From Bacteroidota bacterium (GTDB lineage: Bacteria > Bacteroidota > Bacteroidia > Chitinophagales > Chitinophagaceae): DNA of 27,521 nt. Location: assembly GCA_947460795.1 (NCBI GenBank), contig CANHJA010000006.1:1-27521 (forward strand), read 5' to 3'. The notes beneath the pieces were generated by a model. The model ran no database searches. It saw nothing but the letters and a program-made list of their open reading frames with translations, and was not told the origin of the DNA. Below are positions 22,091-27,521 of this stretch, piece after piece (within the stretch, counting starts at the first letter, position 1; every line of letters starts with the position of its first letter). The position numbers and the translations under genes were made by a program.

Positions 22091-23380
22091 TTATTTTTTC
22101 ATTGCATTTTCTATCTCTTCTGTAGTGATAGGGAAGTTCTTAAACAAATCGGTACAACCCGTTTTAGTTACCCATAAATTGTTTTCAATTCGGATTCCTA
22201 TATTTTCTTTTTCAACATAAATACCTGGTTCAATAGTAAAAACCATGCCTTCTTTAATAGGAGTATTTCTGGTTCCAATATCATGCACATCTATTCCTAA
22301 ATGATGTCCTAAACCGTGATAAAAATATTTGCGGCAAGCTTTATTGGCAGGGTCTTGATTTTTAATTTCTTCTTTAGTTAATAAACCAATAGCCAATAAT
22401 TGCTTGTTCATTTCATCCTCTGCTTTTGCTGTTATTTCTAACCAAGTAATGCCAGGCTTCAATAGTTTTTTTGCATAATTATGAACATTTAAACAAGCAT
22501 CATAAATTTCTTTTTGACGTTTTGTAAACTTTCCATTTACAGGAATGGTTCTAGTCATATCAGCACAATAATTTCCATATTCTGCACCAAAATCCATTAA
22601 TATTAAATCGCCATTCTTACAAGCTTGATTATTGTCTACATAATGTAAAATACGTGCATTGTCTCCACTGGCAATAATACAACCATAGGCATGACGCGTG
22701 GCCCGGTTTCTCAAAAACTCATGGGTAACTTCTGCTTCAATTTCATGTTCATAAACACCCGGTTTTATAAATTTGCAAACTCTTAAAAAAGCTTTCAATG
22801 TGATGTTCACTGCTTCTTGCATCACCACAATTTCTTCTTTCGTTTTAATAGCCCGTAGCTCTTTCATAATTAAAGCCGCTCGATCGTATTTATGTAACGG
22901 ATAATTTTTCATTATTTCTTTTACATACAACAAATCCATTCTTGGCAAACTTAAATCGGTTCTATCGTTCTCATTGCTGTCTAAATAAATCGTTTCAGCA
23001 TGGTGTATCCAACTGTGCAATAATGCATCTAACTGATCTAAATAAATAACTGTTTTTATGCCCGAAATTTGAGTAGCTTGCTCTTTGCTTAATTTATGCC
23101 CTTCCCATTTTACCAACGTTTCATTTGGGCGAAGAATCACTAAAACCTCTTTATATGTTTTATCTAAATTATCAGGGTATAATATAACCATTGTTTTTTC
23201 TTGCACAATTCCACTCAGCCAAATAATATCTGAATTTTGTTTAAGATGATATTGTGCATCACTGTTTTCTGGCAAAATTGGATTTGCAGGAAAAATAGCA
23301 ATTGAATTTGGTTTCATTTTTTTAATAAAACGAGCCCTATTTTGGGTAAATATTTTTGAATCTAATGATAAATATTTCAT
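22091..23380 (-). CDS. pepP: M24-family aminopeptidase P (Xaa-Pro aminopeptidase)
   Basis: Dimetal aminopeptidase that removes N-terminal residues preceding proline. The N-terminal creatinase-like domain (~1-165: IAIFPANPILPENSDAQYHL, FWLSG-like IIWLSGIVQEK) precedes the pita-bread catalytic domain. All five metal ligands are present: D263 (LMDFGAEYGNY), D274 (ADMTRTIP), H359 (HGLGHHLGIDVHD), E384 (TIEPGIYV) and E399 (GIRIEN). Length 429 matches AMPP-type enzymes. No signal peptide, so cytoplasmic. A TACATTCG variant -7 element lies 18 nt upstream. Identity secure at family level. Confidence 0.95.
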   Translation of the reverse strand: MKYLSLDSKIFTQNRARFIKKMKPNSIAIFPANPILPENSDAQYHLKQNSDIIWLSGIVQEKTMVILYPDNLDKTYKEVLVILRPNETLVKWEGHKLSKEQATQISGIKTVIYLDQLDALLHSWIHHAETIYLDSNENDRTDLSLPRMDLLYVKEIMKNYPLHKYDRAALIMKELRAIKTKEEIVVMQEAVNITLKAFLRVCKFIKPGVYEHEIEAEVTHEFLRNRATRHAYGCIIASGDNARILHYVDNNQACKNGDLILMDFGAEYGNYCADMTRTIPVNGKFTKRQKEIYDACLNVHNYAKKLLKPGITWLEITAKAEDEMNKQLLAIGLLTKEEIKNQDPANKACRKYFYHGLGHHLGIDVHDIGTRNTPIKEGMVFTIEPGIYVEKENIGIRIENNLWVTKTGCTDLFKNFPITTEEIENAMKK

Positions 23381-23398
23381 TTATTTAATTTTAGAGTA

Positions 23399-23406
23399 CG
23401 AATGTA
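23399..23406 (-). promoter_or_regulatory. Variant -7 element TACATTCG of pepP
   Basis: TAnnTTTG with one change, 18 nt upstream of the ATG at 23380; same octamer as at 19071-19078. Confidence 0.4.
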
Positions 23407-23438
23407 CAATTATTATTATTTTTTATTTTTATAAAAAT

Positions 23439-24158
23439 TTATAAACTCATCGTATCTCTAAATTTAACAGCCTGTCGACGTGAGATTTCAATTTCTTCAC
23501 CACCATCTAATGTAACTTTTAAGCCACTATTCAACAAGCTATCAATTTTAGCAATTTTTTGCAGATTGATAATGTGTTTTCGATTCGCTCTAAAAAATAC
23601 TTTTGCATCCAATCGTTCTTCCAATGAGTTAAGTGATTTTAATATCAAAGGCTTATTGGTACCAAAAAATACTTTTGCATAATTCCCTACACTTTCAAAC
23701 AACCGAACTTCATTTAATTTTACAAACCAACAACGGTCGCCGTCTTTTACAAATACTTGATCGTCTTTACTCAATACATTTTTTTGAGTTTGATGGTCTT
23801 GTTCTATACCCTTTTTCACTTTTTGAATTGCTTCTGCTAATCGCCTTGCGTCTATAGGTTTTAATAAATAATCCAACGCATTGAAATCGAATGCCTTGAT
23901 AGCAAATTCATTGTAGGCAGTTGTAAAAACAACTTTAGGTAAATATTCTAGTTCATTTAATAAATCAAAACCCGTTTTATCACCCGGCATTTGTATGTCT
24001 AAAAATATCAATTGAGGGTGCAACTCTTCAATTTTTTCTTTTGCATCAGAAACATTAATAGCTTCCTCGATTACATCAATTTCTGGAAAATCTTGTAAGA
24101 TTTTTTTCAACTCATTACGAGCTAGGCGTTCGTCATCTACTATAATTGTTTTTATCAT
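23439..24158 (-). CDS. LytTR-family response regulator, 239 aa
   Basis: Two-component transcription regulator. Start placed at ATG 24158 (MIKTIIVDDERLARNELKKI), the canonical receiver start; the longer frame would overlap the kinase. Receiver domain ~1-120: acidic pocket D8/D9, phospho-acceptor D54 in LIFLDIQMPG, switch residues in TTAYNEFAIKAF and the K in LLKPID. LytTR DNA-binding domain ~140-236: DRCWFVKLNEVRLFESVGNY, FRANRKHIINLQKI and VTLDGGEEIEISRRQAVKF. It begins 11 nt after the kinase stop on the same strand, so the two form an operon and a cognate pair. Input signal and targets unknown; the beta-barrel gene at 25335, divergent from this operon, is a candidate target. Confidence 0.94.
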   Translation of the reverse strand: MIKTIIVDDERLARNELKKILQDFPEIDVIEEAINVSDAKEKIEELHPQLIFLDIQMPGDKTGFDLLNELEYLPKVVFTTAYNEFAIKAFDFNALDYLLKPIDARRLAEAIQKVKKGIEQDHQTQKNVLSKDDQVFVKDGDRCWFVKLNEVRLFESVGNYAKVFFGTNKPLILKSLNSLEERLDAKVFFRANRKHIINLQKIAKIDSLLNSGLKVTLDGGEEIEISRRQAVKFRDTMSL

Positions 24159-24169
24159 AAGTAATGAAT

Positions 24170-25219
24170 TTAAAGAGGGATTTTTATTGTTAGTATTACC
24201 CAATTATTTTTTTCACAAATGCTCAGTTCCGCTTTATTATCATATAAATAATTCAATCGTTGTTGGCTTGCATGTAATCCAAAACCCAAGCTATTTTCAT
24301 TCGTATTGATCGTTTTTAAATTACCTGTATTTTTTATTTGAATAATCACATATTCATTTTCTACAAAGGATTGAATGATAATTTCACCACCTTCTGACAA
24401 CATGGAAATACCGTGTTTGATAGCATTTTCTACCAACGTTTGCAGCATCATTGTGGGCACTTTAATATGCAACGTATTTTCATTCATTTGTTTGCTGAAA
24501 TGCAATCTTTCTTCAAATCTAATTTTTTCTAGATCTAAATAATCCTCCACCAATTTTAGTTCATTTTCTAAGGTATCCATCTCCTCTTGTTTTGAAATTG
24601 AATTGCGTAAAATATTTGAAATTTTAGTAATGGCCTCTCGAGCAAGCATTGGATTTTCATCAATCAATGCTCGTATACTATTCAATGAGTTAAAAATAAA
24701 ATGGGGCTGTAAATTGGCTCTAATTGATTTAATCTCTAAATCTTTCATCAACGCTTCGCTTTTTAATTGATTGATTACAACTTGGCGATTTTTTTCGATA
24801 TAATTCCAAATAAAATAAAGTGCATTCCAAATGGCAAATAATATTAATATGGAAATAAATGCCCCAACTAATTGTTGAAATTTTAATTGCTGAATAATCT
24901 CATTATAAAAAATAAACGAAAGGCTATAATAAACAATAGTAGAACAAATACTGAAAATAATAGATGCATAAAAAATATGTGCTATTAATTTTTCAGATTG
25001 CAATTTTATCCACTTTTTTTTTATTAAATAATTTCTATAAACATGCGTCAATAACATTCCAGCAATGCTAAATAGTAAATTAATGATGATGATTGAAAAA
25101 CTAATTTCTTGAGTTAAAAAAGCAATATAAATATTAAAGAAGGCAAAAACAGTCCATCCTGTAATTTGAAAAACTGAATATTTTGAAATTTTTTGCACAT
25201 TACAAATATAATTCAGCAT
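24170..25219 (-). CDS. LytS-type sensor histidine kinase (PF06580-like), 349 aa
   Basis: Membrane histidine kinase partner of the LytTR regulator. Four predicted transmembrane helices (~20-37, 41-60, 80-105, 116-138) without a sizeable extracytoplasmic domain, then a short coiled linker (~140-165), the His-kinase motif LQPHFIFNSLNSIRALID with H173, and a HATPase domain with N-box LVENAIKHGISM and GFGLHASQQRL. This four-helix architecture is the common Bacteroidota LytS-like form. The signal is not readable. First gene of the operon; no clear TAnnTTTG found in the 115-bp divergent gap on its side. Confidence 0.94.
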   Translation of the reverse strand: MLNYICNVQKISKYSVFQITGWTVFAFFNIYIAFLTQEISFSIIIINLLFSIAGMLLTHVYRNYLIKKKWIKLQSEKLIAHIFYASIIFSICSTIVYYSLSFIFYNEIIQQLKFQQLVGAFISILILFAIWNALYFIWNYIEKNRQVVINQLKSEALMKDLEIKSIRANLQPHFIFNSLNSIRALIDENPMLAREAITKISNILRNSISKQEEMDTLENELKLVEDYLDLEKIRFEERLHFSKQMNENTLHIKVPTMMLQTLVENAIKHGISMLSEGGEIIIQSFVENEYVIIQIKNTGNLKTINTNENSLGFGLHASQQRLNYLYDNKAELSICEKNNWVILTIKIPL

Positions 25220-25310
25220 TTTATATCAATTTATTAAAAATGATGAAAGGCTCTGATATTATATAAATGCATTTTAAATATTTTAACGTCAACTTATAAA
25301 CATGATTGAA

Positions 25311-25318
25311 TATATTTG
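25311..25318 (+). promoter_or_regulatory. -7 element TATATTTG of the beta-barrel gene
   Basis: Perfect TAnnTTTG, 16 nt upstream of the ATG at 25335. Confidence 0.6.
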
Positions 25319-25334
25319 TGCCTTATTATAAATT

Positions 25335-26033
25335 ATGAAAAAATACATTGTTTTAATTGCTGCTTTAATGATCGCTATTGGCGTAGAAGCTCAAACTAAT
25401 TCTTCTGCAACAAAAAAATCTTCTTTTTCAAAGCCTTCAAAAGACTATGTGATGATACAGGTTGGCTATGAAAACTGGACAAATGTTCCAGATAGTATTA
25501 AAATTGGTGGTTTTGGACGTGCAGCAAATGTTTATTTGTGTAATGAATTTCCAATTCAAAAATCGAATTTCAGTTTTGCTGCAGGTATAGGAGTTGCAAC
25601 AAGTCATATATTTTTAAAAAATCAAGAAATTGTATTAAACGACACCGTTTCTACAATTCAATTTAAAGCAGAATCAGCTGATTATAAAAAATACAAATAT
25701 GCTTCAACTTATTTAGAAGCTCCTTTTGAATTGCGCTATTTTGAAAACAAAGAAAATAAAAACACAGGATTTAAAGCAGCAATTGGTTTAAAAGTAGGCT
25801 CTGTTATTTCAGCACATACAAAGAGTAAACAAACCGTTAGCAACAAGCCTGTTGTAGAAAAAGTTAGCACAAAAAGATATATAGAATCTTATCGATATGC
25901 CGCAACTGCAAGAATTGGTTACGGGAATTTTTCTATTTATGGTCAATATGTTATTAATAATTTATTTAAAGTCGCTTCTGGCCCCGAAAACGTAAAACCA
26001 TTCCAAGTAGGGATTTGTATTACTGGTTTGTAA
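25335..26033 (+). CDS. Outer-membrane beta-barrel (porin-family-like) protein, 232 aa
   Basis: Exported protein: signal peptide MKKYIVLIAALMIAIGVEAQ, a Ser/Lys-rich linker, then alternating strands (YVMIQVGYENWTN, NFSFAAGIGVATSHIFL, TYLEAPFELRYFEN, FKAAIGLKVGSVISAHT, YAATARIGYGNFSIYGQYVI) ending FQVGICITGL, the shape of small 8-10-stranded outer-membrane barrels common in Bacteroidota (PF13568-like, from memory). Monocistronic, with its own promoter and a strong terminator 19 nt after the stop. Divergent from the LytS-LytTR operon. Function unknown. Confidence 0.8.
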   Translation: MKKYIVLIAALMIAIGVEAQTNSSATKKSSFSKPSKDYVMIQVGYENWTNVPDSIKIGGFGRAANVYLCNEFPIQKSNFSFAAGIGVATSHIFLKNQEIVLNDTVSTIQFKAESADYKKYKYASTYLEAPFELRYFENKENKNTGFKAAIGLKVGSVISAHTKSKQTVSNKPVVEKVSTKRYIESYRYAATARIGYGNFSIYGQYVINNLFKVASGPENVKPFQVGICITGL

Positions 26034-26052
26034 TTCTTTTATAACTCATTTT

Positions 26053-26084
26053 AAAAAGCAATTCTTTTTGAATTGCTTTTTTTT
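26053..26084 (+). terminator. Terminator after the beta-barrel gene, 12-bp arms
   Basis: AAAAAGCAATTC (26053-26064), loop TTTTT, and GAATTGCTTTTT (26070-26081), followed by more T. It ends only 12 nt before the next gene's ATG (26097), so the next gene's promoter must overlap it. Confidence 0.9.
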
Positions 26085-26096
26085 GTAATATTGATT

Positions 26097-26642
26097 ATGG
26101 GAAAATTTGAAAATTCAATTTCTGTTAAGCTTCAAAAATGGATCAAAAAGCAAAAAATATTTTTTGTTTCTACTGCACCATTATCTGCTACAGGACACAT
26201 TAATTGTTCACCCAAAGGCTTGGATTCATTTAGAATCATTGATGATAAAACGGTAGTTTACGAAGACTTAACAGGCAGTGGTGCAGAAACGATTGCACAT
26301 GTAAACGAGAATAAACGCATTGTAATCATGTTTTGTGCTTTTGAGGGAGCCCCATTGATTGTTAGATTATATGGAGAAGGAGAAATTATCACAAAAAATG
26401 AAGAAGAGTTTTCAACCATTCAACAATTATTTACACCCCGTTCTGGCGTTCGAGCATATATCAAAATAAATTTAACTCGAGTTTCCGATTCTTGTGGCTA
26501 CTCAGTTCCTCTATATGAATTTAAACAAGACCGTGATGTGTTAGACAAATGGTTTGATAGAAAAGGAGAGGATGGCCTTGTCCAATATCAAAAAGAAAAT
26601 AATCAAATAAGTCTTGATGGTTTGAAAGCATTGGATTTTTGA
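26097..26642 (+). CDS. Pyridoxamine 5'-phosphate oxidase-fold (split-barrel flavin) protein, 181 aa
   Basis: FMN-binding split-barrel protein of the PNPOx-like superfamily, probably a general flavin oxidoreductase rather than PdxH. Start placed at ATG 26097 (MGKFENSISVKLQKWIKKQK); the frame extends upstream but into the terminator of the preceding gene. Recognisable segments: FFVSTAPLSATGHINCSPKG, VVYEDLTGSGAETIAHVNEN, KRIVIMFCAFEGAPLIVRLYGEG and SCGYSVPLYEFKQDRD, the last being typical of the larger PNPOx-like proteins. Substrate unknown. The last 40 bp overlap the convergent gene at 26603-27223. Confidence 0.85.
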   Translation: MGKFENSISVKLQKWIKKQKIFFVSTAPLSATGHINCSPKGLDSFRIIDDKTVVYEDLTGSGAETIAHVNENKRIVIMFCAFEGAPLIVRLYGEGEIITKNEEEFSTIQQLFTPRSGVRAYIKINLTRVSDSCGYSVPLYEFKQDRDVLDKWFDRKGEDGLVQYQKENNQISLDGLKALDF

Positions 26643-27223
26643 GGCAATGCAGCACAAAAAGCCATTTTAAATAATTTATCGTTTTGTAAACCTGCTTTTT
26701 CTCTTGCAGCATTTTCTGAGATATTTAATTCAATTAGCCCTTTATAATAAAAATACATTTGAGCAAATTCAACCAATGTGAAATTTTGTTGCAAGTCGTT
26801 ATTTAATTCTACCGAATGAAAATCCCTCATATTGGTTCGTAAATTTTTAGTTTGTTGTAAAAAAGAAAGAGGTGTTATTTCTTCCACACAAAAGCAGGAA
26901 CTATTTTCTTCATGTAAAGGAACAATTTCCAAAGTACAGTTTGTAAAAACTATATTTTCATTTATCAAATCAATAATATACGGAAGCTCTTCATTACTTA
27001 ACAGTTTGTCACTTACTTTTAATTGCACTTTTTCTCCTACAACTCCACTGAAGCGAAGTAAATCATTAAATTTTGAAAATGGAAAAAGCAACGTTGTTTC
27101 AGAAAAAATATTATTTATCCTGCATTTTACGTTTAAACTAACTAAATCACTTTCATCAAATATAATTTTTGAAGTGCTAAATGCATCTATCTTATATGCT
27201 GTTTTTGACAATGAGTTTTTCAT
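26603..27223 (-). CDS. Uncharacterised protein, 206 aa, divergent from a WYL regulator
   Basis: No family recognised. The N-terminal ~110 residues are predicted beta-rich (SLNVKCRINNIFSETTLLFP, FTNCTLEIVPLHEENSSCFC), the C-terminal ~75 residues helical (FTLVEFAQMYFYYKGLIELN, NAAREKAGLQNDKLFKMAFC). No signal peptide or membrane segment; five cysteines without a metal-site pattern. Its last ~13 codons overlap the end of the convergent PNPOx-fold gene by 40 bp. Upstream lie a perfect 10-bp inverted repeat and the divergent WYL regulator, so the pair may be co-regulated. Confidence 0.7.
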   Translation of the reverse strand: MKNSLSKTAYKIDAFSTSKIIFDESDLVSLNVKCRINNIFSETTLLFPFSKFNDLLRFSGVVGEKVQLKVSDKLLSNEELPYIIDLINENIVFTNCTLEIVPLHEENSSCFCVEEITPLSFLQQTKNLRTNMRDFHSVELNNDLQQNFTLVEFAQMYFYYKGLIELNISENAAREKAGLQNDKLFKMAFCAALPQKSNAFKPSRLI

Positions 27224-27254
27224 TCTTTATAATTTGATACAAATATTTGCACGC

Positions 27255-27279
27255 AACTACGTAAAGAGATTACGTAGTT
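27255..27279. promoter_or_regulatory. Perfect 10-bp inverted repeat, candidate operator
   Basis: AACTACGTAA (27255-27264), spacer AGAGA, TTACGTAGTT (27270-27279). It lies between two divergent start codons (27223 and 27307), 14 nt upstream of the likely -7 element (TATATTTA, 27293-27300) of the WYL gene. There is no T run, and it sits between gene starts, so an operator is more likely than a terminator. Confidence 0.7.
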
Positions 27280-27306
27280 AAAAAGAATTTATTATATTTA
27301 CATTAT

Positions 27307-27521
27307 ATGAAAAATAAAAATGCATCTGCTAGATACCGTTTAATAGATATACGAATAAATATGAAACAAAAAAATGTGCCGTCGTTGCAAGACTTGGTTG
27401 ATTTTGTTTCAGAAAAAATAGGCGAAAAGGTTTCTGTATCAAGCATCCAAAAAGATATTTACGCAATGCGATATGATGAGTCTTTAGGATTTTTAGCTCC
27501 CATTGAATATGATAAATATAA
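27307..27521 (+). CDS. WYL-type transcriptional regulator, N-terminal 71 codons (partial)
   Basis: Frame I translated from ATG 27307 to the right edge without a stop, beginning MKNKNASARYRLIDIRINMK. The helix-turn-helix reads SLQDLVDFVSEKIG, then VSVSSIQKDIYAMRYDE and LGFLAPIEYDKY, the pattern of the N-terminal wHTH of Bacteroidota WYL-domain regulators (xRYxxID...ISxxQIxKDIxxMR). The WYL ligand-sensing domain would lie beyond the window. Family call is from memory of such sequences. The inverted repeat just upstream suits autoregulation; WYL regulators often control accessory or defence genes, so what follows to the right matters. Confidence 0.75.
   Translation, partial: MKNKNASARYRLIDIRINMKQKNVPSLQDLVDFVSEKIGEKVSVSSIQKDIYAMRYDESLGFLAPIEYDKY

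Noticed and set aside
26832..27281. Plus-strand frame of 149 codons
   Set aside because: It lies antisense to the 206-aa gene and has a low-complexity Ser/Phe/Lys composition typical of a shadow frame. The minus-strand frame has a start just inside the operator region and better composition, though neither has a recognised family.
1..27521. tRNA, rRNA or transposon ends
   Set aside because: No tRNA T-loop motif, rRNA-like segment, transposase frame or long terminal inverted repeats were recognised by eye. A tRNA or IS search by program could still find a missed one.

Overview
The window is a stretch of ordinary-looking Bacteroidota chromosome (AT-rich, roughly one third G+C by eye). Evidence for the phylum: almost every intergenic region carries a TAnnTTTG-type -7 promoter element and no clear Shine-Dalgarno sequence; menG is followed by a PorT-like gene of the type IX secretion system; there are several small secreted or outer-membrane beta-barrel proteins with signal peptides ending in AQ; and a LytS/LytTR sensor pair is present. 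I cannot name the genus; Chitinophagales/Sphingobacteriales-like is a guess. I saw no rRNA, tRNA, CRISPR array, transposase or phage gene.

Layout. 1-2329 (-): N-terminal two thirds of ileS, running off the left edge. 2454-3717: a divergent pair, a small conserved protein of unknown function and a secreted protein with an EF-Tu domain-2-like barrel. 3815-5761 (+): def and a SpoU-family RNA methyltransferase in one unit, then an L,D-transpeptidase. 5865-6500 (-): engB. 6501-6771: a repeat-rich divergent promoter region. 6772-8177 (+): menG and porT. 8277-9963 (-): a VOC protein and serS. 10070-11527 (+): a beta-barrel protein and an atypical SDR. 11571-13566 (-): S41 protease and yidD. 13769-16114 (+): GNAT/FemAB-like acyltransferase, MerR regulator, thioredoxin-fold protein. 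16107-16674 (-): rnpA and rpmH. 16746-17811 (-): two tandem EGF-domain lipoproteins. 17891-18919 (-): thiL. 19083-21992 (+): glycosyltransferase, class D beta-lactamase-like lipoprotein, a lone paaA. 22091-25219 (-): M24 aminopeptidase P, LytTR response regulator and its LytS-type kinase. 25335-26642 (+): beta-barrel protein, PNPOx-fold protein. 26603-27223 (-): unknown 206-residue protein. 27307-end (+): start of a WYL-type regulator.

The genes are mostly housekeeping: translation and its quality control (ileS, serS, def, SpoU methyltransferase, engB, rpmH, rnpA), envelope biogenesis and secretion (yidD, S41 protease, L,D-transpeptidase, porT, barrel proteins, lipoproteins) and cofactors (menG, thiL). 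No single large accessory system is evident.

The most unusual signals are in the non-coding structure. First, arrays of exactly four 7-bp units recur: two in inverted orientation inside the ileS reading frame, one at the menG promoter and one just after porT; more degenerate 7-bp arrays lead straight into the -7 elements of def and the beta-lactamase-like gene, which share an identical 17-nt block. Second, at least eight genes have a -7 element ending only 4-5 nt before the start codon, which predicts leaderless mRNAs. Third, a perfect 10-bp inverted repeat lies between the WYL regulator and its divergent neighbour. Among proteins, the secreted EF-Tu-domain-2-like protein, the beta-lactamase-like protein with an altered Ser-X-Val motif, the orphan paaA and the EGF lipoprotein pair deserve a second look.
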